Assembly (NCBI GenBank): GCA_032164295.1
Contig: JAJHTX010000008.1
Location: 1,054,001 to 1,118,000, forward strand
Length of the DNA stretch: 64,000 nt
Direction of reading: 5' to 3'
Source of the DNA: Inonotus obliquus
Taxonomy: Eukaryota; Basidiomycota; Agaricomycetes; Hymenochaetales; Hymenochaetaceae
Shown here: piece after piece, positions 41,837-54,690 of the stretch
Layout: every line of letters begins with the position of its first letter
Position numbering within the stretch: position 1 is the first letter of the stretch
The notes under the pieces: model-generated
What the model was told of the DNA's origin: nothing
The model's input: only the letters and a program-made list of their open reading frames with translations
Database searches by the model: none
Position numbers and translations under genes: made by a program

Positions 41837-42197
41837 AACCGCTCTCGTTCACCCCGCTCGCTTTTGTGCTCGTCCTTTCTCCTCCTCTCGCTGCTTTCCC
41901 ATTTCCCAACTCTCTCTGTGTATCAATAGCTCTGCTATCTGCTCTGATCCATCCACGCATTTCCAGCTTTGTTCTTTGCTTCCCCCCTTGTCTCTCCAGT
42001 AGAATCTTGGATAGTTTGTAACTCACTTACACTTGTACTAGTAGCGCGCGCAAATGTTTCGTTGTCCTCATAGAACGGTGTGAAAGGCATTGAGCCTCCG
42101 AGTGTGAGTGACGACGCAAATTTATTCGTCACAGAGGTGACGCGTCGCGTCGCTTTTGTTTGGCTCGTCACGTGTGTCGCGGTGACTAGTATAGGAA
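41837..42197 (+). other. 3' flank of C copy 2 up to the TIR element
   Basis: Contains the CATAGAACGGTGTGAAAGGC element (about 42070-42089), the GACGCGTCGCGTCGC stretch and CACGTG (42169-42174). It ends in ATAGGAA (42191-42197), the left target duplication of the inserted element. Confidence 0.6.
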
Positions 42198-43246
42198 TGG
42201 GGTGTGGCAATCCCTGAGTGCCGCGCGAGACAAGTTTTTTCGAGCGGAGTCAAAATACTTACCAGAAATGGTGCAAAACGCCGATCTGTTTTTACCGCCT
42301 TATGTATCTCGTGTCTACATCCCACCGAAGGACAAATAATTTGCAATTTTACAAGACGTGCGCCAGAAATTTAATTACAGGTTCATAATATGAAAGACAA
42401 GACATATGTGAGAGAAAAATGTGCATATACGATGTATTACATTGTTATTTTTTAATTATTATGAGTCAACCTAGAACAACAATTACAGCCCTGAACAAGT
42501 CCTTCAGCAATTAATGTTTCCAAGCAGTTATTTCCATCAATAATGGCACATTAAACCGGAATCAATCTCAGCATATTCTTTCTTGTAGCTTTAAGCTTGT
42601 TAGGCCAATACTACAATACATATAGTGCTACTAGTGACTATATGCACCTCTGAGACAGACTATGATGGGTGTTTCACAGAGATGGCATTAGCTTTTGCTT
42701 TTTATGCATCAATAACATAATAAGATGACTTAAAAAATATAATGGTTAGTGCACTTCAAGTGTTTTATAATGTTTTCCATAATTTTGCTCAGTTCACTGG
42801 CTCGCAGTCCTCACAAATTGAGCATCACGTGATTGAGTTTTCCCTTTTTTATCGAGATTCAATGTATTCATCCAAGTCTCAGAACTCAATGAATTCCTTA
42901 ACGATTTCCGTATAAATGCGCAAATGGTATTTTTTCATGCATACCTTCATTTTGTTAAGAATACATTCTTAAGAATTTCATTATTTCTTGAGATATGGCC
43001 ATGTAATAGGCCATATCTCAATGACTTTTTGTAAGATTCAAGTTTTTTTTGCAGATAAATATTCCTTAGCATTTAAAACATAATATCTACTCTTTACTTT
43101 AGCAATTTATGGCTTGTGGAAGTGGAGACAGGAAGTCGAATGTGTCTCTCAAAAACCGGTAATCGCTTAAGCATAAGCGAGCGCCGGCATGACGCGGCAT
43201 GGACCGTGAGAAGTCTCGTTTCTTCATTAGGGATTGCCACACCCCA
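42198..43246. mobile_element. Non-autonomous TIR element, copy B (1049 bp)
   Basis: Perfect 18-bp terminal inverted repeats (TGGGGTGTGGCAATCCCT) flanked by ATAGGAA on both sides (42191-42197 and 43247-43253). The AT-rich interior has no gene. The TCGCTTA/TAAGCGA hairpin of copy A is kept (43163-43180) although its loop differs. The empty site is visible at the sister position near 14571 (CGGTGACTGGGAAGC), which shows the insertion came after the block duplication or was not copied. Confidence 0.85.
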
Positions 43247-43253
43247 ATAGGAA

Positions 43254-45354
43254 GCAAACATGATCTCTTCCTCCTTCATGTCTGGAACAGTATCGGGTCC
43301 TCCTTCACTTCCCTGTGATGCTGTGCATATGAGATTGGGAATGACCTCAGGGAAAACTCTACCATGTTCGCTCAGACTTGCGGTTTGACCTCACGGTTTT
43401 ACCGTCGCGAAACTGGTTAGCTATCAAGTGAAGTCTACAGTATCAGCTCGCTCCAGCACAGCACAGCACATCGGATGTTGTCGACGGAGATCTAGGTGGG
43501 TTGATTGAGAAGTCAGCGTCGGAGGGGACAGAGACCAACTACACTGACCATAGCGGGTGAGGAGGATGCTTAAATTACTCTTCCTAATCGATTGTCCATA
43601 AAACGCATCTCATGTTACGACAGTGGGTGGAAGTGACGGAAGATGCACTGTAGCCTGGCCGGTGGATCATTACACTGGGGACCAACAGAACGGTGGAACG
43701 AATCATTTCGATTCACTATTCAAAAGCTCTGCAATATAGGAGATATTCGGAACAACACCCGAGCAGCACCATGTGAAACCGAAGTACCCATACACGTCAC
43801 AAAGGGAGAGCGAGCGATGGTCGGTCTCGCACCTCAGAGCCAGTCATCTACCTCCTCTGGTCTAGGCAATTAATGATCCCAAGTAGATAAAGTGGACTCT
43901 GGCACACTTGTTCTGCCACGCGTCGGTGTTTACCGTACCTCACTGGTAGCTAACGGGGAACCTGGGGCTGGAGCTTCAAGAGTAGTTCATTAAGGGTTCA
44001 TCTTCGAGTCCTGTGCTCGCAACGTCCTTGGAATCGGTGAAAGCACGTCCCGGGCGATGCCGGACTTCTTCCCGTCAGACATTAAATATTGACACGCTTT
44101 GCCATTGTTTATCTTCTAACAATCAAAAACACGTATCGGGAGTATCTACGGGAAACATAAAGGAAAGGTAATGAATCCTTCATCCATTTATGGCATGATC
44201 TACAGCCGTTAGCCAATCCAGACAGATCCAGACGTGTACTGCTTTCTTGAAGTCCCCCAAATCTCATCCCGGACCTGGCGCCAGAAGGACGGGACTTTCC
44301 TCATTAGGGAATTTTGCAGCTCGGTTTCCTGAGTCTTCGTCTCAAAATCATGCTTGTTGCCAAGCGCATCAATGGCACAAGTTAAGGAAAGATGTTCACA
44401 AACGGGTTATGTCTTTCTGGTGGTGGTCACATTATCAGATCGGTGAATTGATGAGAAAGGAAGGTCAGTGGTGAGCGCATGAGTGCGACTAAGTCAGTAT
44501 TGTGACGCGACGTGTAGCTTTTTGGCTCGTCAACCGTGAGCGAGATTACCTGGTTTCCGCTGATGCCGACGACGTTCTGTATCTCTAGGCCGACCCTTTT
44601 ATCCTTTGTGCGCTTATGAGACATTACGGGGTGAATCCAGAGCATACAAGATTCTAAGATGATACTAGTACTGATGAAGTTCATCACGCTTTGACATTTC
44701 TTTCCTTTATTACATAAATCTGGAACTCTTTGCCTTCCAAATCCAGCGACGTTGTATTCCACTGCTAGTACTACGGAGCCAGCATGATGATACAAGTCGT
44801 TGCCAGGCGTCCCTTGATAACCTCCGCAGCGCCATCGGTGGCCGGTCCAGTCCGGAGATAGAGACTTTGCTTCAAGAATCAACATGCATACTTTCTGTAT
44901 AGCGCCGACTAGGAGGATAATTGCGCGTACGATTAAATCGGCATCTAGTGCATTTTCTACTCATCACGCTTTGACATTACTTTTCAATTAATAAATCTGA
45001 GCTTTCGCCTTGGATGAGAAAGCGTGAGCGGTGACCCTGAGTGGCCCTGTCAATACTCAACCTCCCAAACCTTATCTATATCTATGAGCACAGCCACGGG
45101 TATCGAAGCACGCCGGTTCCCGCGTCTCGCATCCACAGTCCCAGAAAGTAATTGCCAAGAATTGTCAATGGCGAAGACCTTGAAAAATTCAGTAATTGTT
45201 GTATTTTCTTCTGGGCATCTAGAGCTAGCGCTTTGACAAAGGAAAAGGGTATTTAAGCAGTGGCAGTTTGAGGCCATCACCTCCCAATACACACTTCGTT
45301 CTCGCTCGTCATCCAAGAGCTCTCCACCCAGTAATTACCTCGACTCTCAACAAC
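43254..45354. repeat. Intergenic modules and A-type promoter
   Basis: Matches 14580-16871. Contains the ACTGGGGACCAACAGAACGG module (near 43673), the GGACGGGACTTTCC block (about 44288), a GTGACGCGACGTGTAGC variant (near 44500), CATCACGC motifs (near 44682 and 44966) and TATTTAA at 45250. No gene is supported. Confidence 0.5.
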
Positions 45355-46498
45355 ATGTCCGACTTTCTGCAGTACGTCCTCGATATGGGCACCATACACC
45401 CCACCATCTACAGCGACCTCCAGGTGGCATCGGACGGCTTGTTCATGTCAACCGAGGAAGCTGATCGTTGGGCCTCGCTAGATTTCTCTGGCATGGGCCT
45501 CGATAACAGCCTGAAGTTGTACATGGATAGCGCCTACGCCCCGTTCGGTGCTAATCCACCCTTCCCATATGGCGCGCTTGACAGCCAGCCATTCTCGATG
45601 GGCGCCAATCTACCCGTGAGTATCACTTTGTCCCAGTAAAGAAACACGTCCTGATGAAGAGACCTAGGGTGACTGGCCCATCCCCCCGTCCTCGCCGGGT
45701 GCTGCCGACACCGTCCACGAAGACCTTGTCGCTCATATTCCTTCTCCGCCTCCGATTGAGAGAGGCTTTGGTAACGATCTCTCAAATATAGAGAGGTCCA
45801 CGGCAGATCTTCCTCCTCTGGTTTCCTCCTCCTCGTCGTCATCATCCGGAGTCTCGACTCCAAAGATGGCAACTCCGACGGACCTTTCCTCTCCCATCTC
45901 GGCTCCCGCACCGACCCCGTCCCTGTCCCCGTCCCCGTCGTCCTCGCCATCGTCCGGAGTCTCAACTCCAGAGGTGGCCACGCCAGCAGACATGCTTTCC
46001 CCCGTCTCGGTTCCCGCGTTCCCATCCTCCTCTCCCAGCTCGGATCCTACTCCCTCGACCTCCTCTCCCGCACCGACTCCAGCACACTCGTCCTCCTCTC
46101 CGGCCAGAAAAAGCGCAAAGCAGAGGCGGAACGCCGCCCCGTCAGCTCGCCCTCTGAACCCTGCATCTCGCCCTCGCAACGCTCCCATTATCCCCGCAGC
46201 GCACAAAGTCATGTGTATCCTGGAAGATTGCGACAAAGGCTTCCGCGATCGGACTGCCATGCTCCGGCATGTTATGTCGGGGCATATGAGGCAGAGGCAC
46301 AAATGTCACGGCTGCCGCAAAAGTTTCACGCGTCCCGACGCACTGGTGCGCCATCTGAACACAACTGTGTTGGGCTCTAAGTGTCGTCTGGCAGCGATGG
46401 AGAACGGGTGGGAGCAAGTCGTTGGTGAGAAGGGGATCCAAATGAGAAGAACAGAAAGAACGGACAGGATCAAGATAGTCGCTGACTTCCTCTCATAG
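45355..46498 (+). CDS. C2H2/C2HC zinc-finger protein, A-type copy 5
   Basis: Exons 45355-45615 and 45668-46498 give 363 aa. The linker carries two repeats, the first of the STPKMATP variety seen as the middle repeat of copy 2. The linker is shorter after the basic patch because a few codons (RSSA...) are deleted. Finger 1 CILEDC, finger 2 CHGCRKSF, both complete. It begins the third series of the array. Confidence 0.88.
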
Positions 46499-49325
46499 TT
46501 GCGAATCACTTCCGGTCTCTGTTGGATTTTCCGCTCCATCCTTGCCGTGTACATCTCCCTGCCCTGCTCCTTCAAGTTTCTAGATCCCAATCTCTGCTGT
46601 AACTTTTGTGTACCTTCTGTTTTACTTGCTTTCCCCTTTGTTCTCATCTGTACTGGATGCTCTGTAACTCACCTCTGATTGTACTTATCGCGTGTTGTAA
46701 TTTATCGCTGTCATCATAGAACGATGTGAAAGGCTGTGAGCCTCTGAGTATAGGAGTATAGGTGATGAAGCTCCTGATATTGTGATAAGGTGAAGGTGAT
46801 CACGCTGCCTTGGTCTTGCTTGGCTCATCACGTGTTTCCCGAAATATATGGAAATGATGTTCGTAATTATTAAATTAATAACTACTTGGACGAGGATGAC
46901 GGTACTACTGTACTTGGTTGATATACTCGACTTACTCTTGCTCGATCATGAAGAAACAGTCAGCGCGTGTTCCATTTACTTCGCTCTCCAAGCTCTGGTC
47001 ATCAGGACGAAACGTGTTGCAGCACCATGGATCTACTAGACCTTGAGTACGGATGAAAGGTGACACGCAAAGCATCTTCGGTATAGACCATCTCATTCAC
47101 GCCCGGAGGTCATGAAGCTAGGTACATATTGGCACCTTAACTATGTGCTTAATTGCACCCTGGGGGATGGGTTACTTCGAGAAAATTATTGACGCGTCGA
47201 ATTATAAGAACCAACAGTGCGTGCTGAACAAGTACTCGCTCCTCAAAATCGCTTCTTACTTTGAATTCCTTTTCACCGGGATTGATGGAGGGGAGTGCAA
47301 ACACTCGGGTGAACGTAATTCGAACGACCGAGTTTAAGCAGCAAGTAAGCCATCGTTCTGCGCCGCCGGAAGCTTCTGACTTGCAATAACTACATCCCAT
47401 AATTTGCGGGTGGCGACCAGCAGAAACAACCTCTAAATAAAAATTGTTCCAATTCGGCCGTCTAGAAAGACTACCATGGCAAGTGTCTCATCAAAATAAT
47501 TTCAATACCTTCCACATTCTGTGGTTCCTGCGCCGGTGTCCCTATAGTCACTATGCACTATTTTAGTCACTCAGTATTAACGTCGATTCCAGCAGATGAT
47601 TCGTCGCGTTGCAGGTTCGAGCAGAACTATGCGCGAAACTGTGTCGATGGCACCATTCCTACAGCGTATCGAGCACAACTTCTTGAACGCATTCAGTCAG
47701 TTCTTTGGAAAGTACTAGGCCCGTCGCACGACAAGCGAGAGGTCCCCCTTGCTCTTACTAAGATACATCGCGACTCGAATAATTATAGGTTCGCTGAATC
47801 GAAATAATGGAGTGGCTCTACATTTCAGCCATACCAAGCGAGTTTAGCTGACACTGCTGGGTCTTCCAGACTTCTTCTTTGCTTTTCCTGACCAGAGCAC
47901 CTCGACAACACCAAACTTCTAGAAGAACTTACATCTGGTTCAGCACTGTCACTTGATAACCGACTCAATAGTTCACCAGTCACAACCATCTACTTAGCTC
48001 TATTTTCTAGAATCCGTTTGTCGAATAAAATAATATCTCATCAGGAGGGCATTGACGCATACAATAGGACCCGGGAGCTGATTGGAGAACCCAACCACCA
48101 AGTATTTTCTTTCACCGGAGGTGATTGCATAATCCTAGTCGGATGCATAAGTACCTGCCCGTGCCCGAATGATCTCCTCTATGGGTTAAAATTAGCTCCT
48201 CGAGGTGTTGTATTACATAATATTTTGACTGGATGATCCATACCTTCGGCACCGCCACCGTGGCCTCACAATGACTATCATTTTCACTTCTACCTCTTCT
48301 TCGTGCGCCGGACCAGAGAATCGATTACGCGTACGAACAAATCGGCACCTGGTGCGCTTTCTAAGCCTCACGCATTGGCATTACTTATCATTTATTAAAC
48401 CTGAGCTTTGGCCAGGTTGCAACCTCCCAAACCTTATCAGTGACAACTGGAAGTGGATGGATCTGCCTGCTTCCCAAAGGCCACCCAAATCGCCAAGAAT
48501 TCACAACGTCACCGTACTCTCTTCTAGGCCGTGTATAGCTGAAGTCGACGACGTTTGGTATCACTAGGCCGACCATATTCTCCTCTGTACGCTTATGAAA
48601 ATTTACGGCATGGATCCAGAGCAAACGGCATTCTGAGATAATACTATGAAGTTCATTAACGCTTTGACATACATAAATAGACTATTAATCTGGAACCCTT
48701 CTTTGCCTTCCAGATCTAGCGACGTTGTATTCCACTGCTTGTACTGCGGAGCCAGCATGATGATGCAAGCCGTTGCTACTGTTGCTAGGTCCACAATAGC
48801 GCTTTGATAACCTCGGCACCGCCATCGCGGCTAACCCTTAAGACCTCTGGAGTATGGTCGTGTCGCAGAGAATTTGCTTTCCCTTCATCTCAACATTCAG
48901 TCTTTTGTGTGTAGCGCGGGCTAGGAGGACGATTACGCGTACGAATACATCGGCTTTTAGTGAATTTTCTACCCATCACGCTTTGACCTTACTTTTCATC
49001 TCATTAATCTGAGCTGTCGCTAGGGAAATGAGAAAGCGTGAGCGGCGACCCTGAGTGACCCTGTCAATAGGATGCTCCCTCAACCAGCCTCAACCTCCCA
49101 AACCTTATCTATGAGCACACCACAGAAATCGGTTCCGAAGAGAGGTCGCCAAGATTTGTCAATGGCAAAGACCTTGTAAAAAATCACAGTCAATGTCGTG
49201 TATTTTTCTCGGCATCCGAACGGACGAAGGAAGAGTTCTTAAACAGCGCGAATTAAAGGCTTTCACCTCCCAATATCCACCTCGCTCTCGCTTTTCATTC
49301 AACAGCTACTTGGAATCTCAACAAC
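46499..49325. repeat. Intergenic modules between A copies 5 and 6
   Basis: 3'-flank element near 46711-46735 (CATAGAACGATGTGAAAGG) with CACGTG at 46829-46834. More diverged modules follow: CTCTCCAAGCTCTGGTCAT (near 46984), GCTGACACTGCTGGG (near 47848). A frame at 47553-47807 looks protein-like but its relatives in other units are broken. The promoter is weaker: TTCTTAAA near 49236. Confidence 0.45.
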
Positions 49326-50379
49326 ATGACCGACTTTCTGCAGTCCATCCTCGATATGGGCACCATACACCCCACCATCTACAGCGGCCTCCAGGTGGCA
49401 TCGGACGATTTCTTCGTGTCAACCGAAGAGGCCAATCGCCTGAACCTGCTAGATTTCTCCGGCATCGGCTTGGAGACATCGTTCGAAACTGACACGGATT
49501 CCGTCTACGCACCCTTTGGTCCTGATCCATCCTTTGCGTATGGCGCGCTTGACAGCGAGCCATTCTCGATGGACGGCGATTTACTCGTGAGTATTGCTTT
49601 GTCCCAGTAAATAAACATGTCCTGACGAAGAGACCTAGGGCTACTGGTCCATCCCCCCGTCCTCGTCGGGTGCTGCCGACACGGCCTACGAAGACCTTGT
49701 CGCTCATATCCCTTCTCTGCCTCCGATTAAGAGAAGTTTTGGTAGCGACCTCTCAAATATAGAGAGGTGCACGGCAGATCCTCCTCCTCTGGTTTCCTCC
49801 TCGACGCCATCGTCCGGAGCCTCAACCCCAGAGGTGATAACACCAGCAGACATGCCTTCTCCCGTCTCGGCCCCCATATCCCCCTCTCCCATCTCGGCTC
49901 CGACATTCTCGTCCTTTTCTCCTACACTCTCGCCCTCCTCTCTCGCATCGGCTCCAGCACACTCGTCATCCTCTCCGGCCAGCAAAAGCGCAAGACAAAG
50001 GAGGAACGCCGCCCCGTCATCTCGCCCTCCGAACCGTCCATCTGCATCTCGCCCTCGTAGCGCTACCATCGTCCCAGCGGATCACAAAGTCATGTGCATT
50101 GTTAAAAAATGCAAGGAAGGCTTCGGAGATCGGACTGCCATGCTCCGGCATGTTATAACCAAGCATATCAGGGAGAGGCACAAATGTCACGGCTGCGATA
50201 AAAGCTACACGCGTCTCGACGCACTGGGGCGCCATTTGAACACAACGGAGCTGGGCTCTGAGTGTCGTCTGGCGGCAATGGAGAACGGCTGGGTGCAAGT
50301 CATGAGTGAGGATGGGATCAAAATGTCCCGACCACAGAGGACGGACAGGGTCAAGAAAGTCGCTGACTTCCTTTCATAG
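49326..50379 (+). CDS. C2H2/C2HC zinc-finger protein, A-type copy 6 (one linker repeat)
   Basis: Exons 49326-49586 and 49639-50379 give 333 aa. Only one S-G-A-S-T-P-E-V-I-T-P repeat is present, so the linker is shorter. Basic patch KSARQRR. Finger 1 CIVKKC and finger 2 CHGCDKSY...LGRH-x9-C are more diverged than in copies 1-5 and share LGRH with type B and with the gene at 52723. It appears intermediate between the recent A copies on the left and the older ones on the right. Confidence 0.87.
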
Positions 50380-52722
50380 CTGCGAATCACTCCCAGTCTC
50401 TGTTGGATTTTCCGATCCGTCCATTCCTGCTCCATCCTTGCCGTGTACATCTCCCTGCTCCTTCAAGTTTCTCCTGAATCCCAGATCCCAATCTCTGTTG
50501 TAACGTTTGTGTACCTTCTGGTTTACTTGCTTTCCCCCTGTTCTCATCTGTACTGGATGCTCTGTCACCTCTTCTTGTACTTATCGCGTGTTGTAATTTA
50601 TCGCTGTCCTCATAGAACGGTGTGAAAGGCTGTGAGCCTCGGAGTATAGGTGACAATTTGCCTTGAAGGTCCCAATAAGGTGAAGGTGATGACGCGTTGC
50701 GTAATGCGTTGGTCTTTGCTTGGCTCATCACGTGTTTCCGGAAACACTGGTCGAACGCAGGAACATCGGACAAGACATTCTTTGCTTTGTTCGTTGTGTT
50801 GTTCATCACCAGGACTCCGACGGTGTTCGGCAGATACTTATTCATCTTACTCCCGTTCAGTCGCAAATCAGCGTGCAGCCCCTATGCATCAAAAACGAAA
50901 GTTCAACTCATCGAGGCACAGCGTGCGCCATGCCAGATATACGACCATGGACTTCGATGTTCTTCAACACGGATACGAAGGTAGCACGCATAACGCTTTC
51001 TGCTTTCATTTGCTGAAGAGGTAACCTCTTCCGCAAATCGCTTGTATGCTGGCAAGGCGTCTCTATGGACCGAGCTTCGTGTGCCCTGGGCGTGAATAAG
51101 AGGATGGTCACACATGGGAGAATTTCACGAACGGGGGTCATGAAGCTGGGTCCATATTGATACGTGCTTTCATAACGCTAACTTCACGGAACAGCATGAT
51201 TGCACCTAGGGGGAGGTAGTAGTACTTCGAGGAAGTCATCGAAAACGTCTACTCCATCTTATTTCAAGAACCAGCTGTGCGCTGAACACTCTCCCCTCAG
51301 AATCACTTAAATGTTGAACTGCTCTCTTTGCACTGAGATTGACGGAGCGGGAAGCAAGCACTCGTGTCGGAGCTGAACGTAGTTCGGACGGTCGAACTCC
51401 GCTACAAGCGAGTTGTTGTTCTGCGCCTACGGGAATTTCTGATTTGCACCGGATAGATCTCATCATTAGGGGATGACAAACAGCAACGACACCTAAGTAA
51501 AGGTGTCCCTTGCCTCTGTGGGCCGTCTATTACCATGATATGCGTCTCATCAAACGGATTTCAGTTCCTTTCGCATTCTGTGGTCCTGGTGCCGATGTCC
51601 CTGAATTCACCACGCATTGTTCTGTAGCAGTTGAGTATGAACGTCGACTCCGGTAGACGAATCGTCGAATAGCGAGCTGGAGCAGAACTCCTCGCGAAGC
51701 TGTATCGAAGGCACAGTGTATCGATGAATTATTGTCAAACTCATTTAACCGGTCCTTTGGAAAGCAACGGACTCATAATTCAAATACCCATTGAGCATGG
51801 TACAGTACTGTCATCCCCACAAACGATAGGAGCCTCCCGCTCTTACAAGATACCTCGCCAGTCGAAAATTCCTAGGCTCCCATCGCACTAATTAAATCGA
51901 GTGGCTCTACATTCCAACCGTACCAAGCGATTTTGACTGGCAACGCTGGGCCTTCCGGACCTTTTCATTCCCGCTCGCTCTTTTGCCTGACCAGAGCACC
52001 ACGGCAACTGCAAACTTCTCTGGATTGATATCTAAGTACATTTTTCATCGGAGGAGGTTGCATAATGGCGGGGAATGCTGGAATAATCCGGGATAAAATT
52101 TACCTGGTCGAGTCGTTGTATTACATAATATCCCACTGGTGTGACGTGCGACTCGAAGTAGAACGTTACAATCGTGGACGGTCACAATGACTATTGCTTT
52201 CACTTCCACCCCTTCTTCTGGACCGAAAGAGAAGCGATTTCGCGTACGCGTACGAATAAATCGGCAACTAGCGCATTTCGTACCCATCACGCATTGACAT
52301 TATTTATCATTTATTAAATATGTGCTTTGGCCAGAATGTCAAAAGCGTGAGCAACGACCCTGGGTTCAAATATCACGAGGCGATGCTCCCTCAACCTCCC
52401 AAACCTTATCAACGAGCACAGCCGTCCCCTTATTGGGAGTAGTTGACGATGGATCTGTCTGCGTCTCCCAGGCCATCCGCGCTCGCTAGAAAAGAAATCG
52501 CCAAGAATTGACAATGGCAAAGGCCTTGAAAATTCACAGTCAAAGTCGTATATTGCTCTGGGCATCTAGAGCTAGTTGAATGGTCACGCGTGCACACTTT
52601 GACTACCAACGAAGGGTACTTAAGCAGAGGGATTTTGGGCCATCCCATCTCCCAACACCCACTTCGCTCTCGCTCTTCACCCAACAGCTCTCCACCCAGT
52701 GACTACCTCGACTCTCAACAAC
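50380..52722. repeat. Intergenic modules, diverged
   Basis: 3'-flank element at about 50610-50635 and CACGTG at 50729-50734. The modules are recognisable but eroded (GTCATGAAGCTGGGTCCATATTG near 51138; GGGCCTTCCGGAC near 51948). A CATCACGCATTGACATT motif is near 52286. TACTTAA at 52617. No gene is supported. Confidence 0.45.
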
Positions 52723-53901
52723 ATGTGCGACTTTTTGCTCGATATGGGTCCCGTACACCCAACCATCTACAGCGGCAGCCAGGCGGCATCAGACGGCTTG
52801 TTCATGTCAACCGAAGATATTTATCGCCTTGATCAGCTAGATTTCTCTGGCGTAGGCTTGAATAAATTCGAACATGACATGGATTCCGCCTATGCAACCT
52901 TCGGTGCCAATCCATCCTTCGCGTATGGCGCGCTCGACAGCGAGCCATCGGCGATGGGCGGCAATGTACTCGTGAGTGTCACTTAGTCTTAGCAAAGGAA
53001 CGTATCCTAACATAAGAGCCCTAGGGTGACTGGTCCATCCCCTCGTCCTGCGCCGTCAATACGGCTCACAAATCCGCCCTTGCCCAAGTCCCTTATCTGC
53101 CTCCCTCGACTGAGCCATCGTACAGCCGCTACGGTACTCTGGGAAATACTCTGGGAAGTGGACCACCGAAGGACACCAGTCTTCTCGTGAGTATCACTTT
53201 GTCCTAGTAAAGGTACACGTCCTGACGAAGAGCTCCAGGATGAATGGTTCAACCCCTCGTCCTGGTCCAGTGCTGCTGATACGCTTCACGCTGTTGCTCA
53301 TCTCCCTTCTCTGCCTCCGATCAAGAGAGGCTTTGGAAACGACATCTCAAATATAGAGAGGTCTACGCATGTGCATCCCTCTCTGGTTTCCTCCTCGTCC
53401 TCGTCCTCCTCGCCATCGTCGAGAATCTCGATTCCAGACGTGGCAACACCGGCGGATCTGCTGTCTCCCGTCTCGGCTCTTACACTCTCGTCCTCCTCTC
53501 CCGCCGGCAAAAGTGCAAAGCAGAGGAAGACCCCCTCGTCAACTCGCCCTCCGTACCGTCCATCTGCACCTCGTCCCCGGAATGCTGCTACCGGGCCCGT
53601 AGATAACAGATTCCCGTGCGTAGTCCAAGATTGCGTTGATGACTTCCATGACAAGTCAACCATGCATCGTCATATAATAACCGTGCACATGAGGGACAGC
53701 CCCAAGTGTCCCGGTTGTGGCAGGACATACTCGCGTTCGGACGCACTGGGGCGCCATTTGGACAGCACGGAATTGGCGTCCAACTGTCGAATGGCGGCGA
53801 TGGCAATTGGGTGGACAGAAGTCGTTCGTGGCGGAAAGCTCAAAATGTCCAAGTCGAAGAAGACTAATAGGGCTAAGCTAATCGCTGACTACATTTCTTA
53901 G
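52723..53901 (+). CDS. Zinc-finger protein with a duplicated exon-intron junction (three exons)
   Basis: Exons 52723-52971, 53025-53186 and 53239-53901 give 357 aa. Exon 1 (83 codons) is A-like (MCDFLLDMG). The middle exon (54 codons) starts with GDWSIP and ends in a LL sequence before a second GTGAGTATCACTTTGTCC intron, which is a paralogue of intron 1. Exon 3 starts again with a DEWFNP motif, then KRGFGND. The simplest reading is tandem duplication of the intron with its flanks, giving this copy an extra intron and exon. The linker has one degenerate repeat. Finger 1 (CVVQDC) and finger 2 (CPGCGRTY...LGRH-x9-C) are complete. TACTTAA at 52617. Confidence 0.82.
53187..53238 (+). other. Second, duplicated intron (52 nt)
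   Basis: GTGAGT...CTGAC...TCCAG. Its sequence follows the family intron closely (GTATCACTTTGTCCTAGTAAA, then CGTCCTGACGAAGAG), more so than the gene's own first intron does. It may therefore come from a neighbouring copy by unequal exchange. Confidence 0.75.
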
Positions 53902-54690
53902 TTGCGAATCGAATCGCTCCCGGTGTCCGTTAGATTTTTCCGGACTGTCTTTCCCATACTCCGTCTCTGCCGTGTACATTTTCCTGCTCCTTCTGATTTT
54001 TCCAGTATCCCGGATCACAGTCTGCGTACCCTCTGTTTTACTTGCTTTCCTGCTTTGTTCATATTGCTCTGTACTAGATACTCTGTCACTCACCTCTGCT
54101 GATACTCGCGCGTTGTAATTTATCACTGTCCTCATAAACGGCGTGAAAGGTGTGAACTTCTGAGTGAAAATGAAAAATTGCAAGTGTGCGTGGGTGATGA
54201 CGCGTTTCGTTGGTCTTATTTGGCCCATCACGTGTTTACACTATGGGCCATGCCGAAATGCCACATCGCAATTCCGATACGAAAAAAATCCGGGACTCTG
54301 GAAATGCGTAAATTCAGTGTGTCTCGATAGTCTGCTGTTGGCGTGTTCACTTGCTGCACAAGATACTGCTAGCTCAGATCAGGTATCGTTGTGTTTCAGC
54401 ATCGAGAAGGGAAAACTCTTTATTGGTGAATTCTCAGTTACGTGATTGTCATTTCGCGGGTAGAGAATGCACTTGTCGCCAAAAACTCTGCATGATCCAT
54501 ATTCTGTAAGCGTTTCGGAGCTACTCACAGATATCTCTTGTTCAAGATTAACTTTACTATTGCAAGTCGAAGAGTTATCGACCAACAAGATGTCATGCGC
54601 TAGTAGTCGTCGAACTTTCCTTTCGACGAGGACTATACCGAGAACAAAGATTCGATTAACACCGTCAACCTAGAAGAGTAGCTTATTACG
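53902..54690. other. 3' flank of the 52723 gene
   Basis: Contains a diverged 3'-flank element (CATAAACGGCGTGAAAGG, about 54135-54152) and CACGTG (54229-54234). From about 54450 there is a block also seen near 3520 and 31840 (ATCGACCAACAAGATGTCATG here). No gene is supported. Confidence 0.45.
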
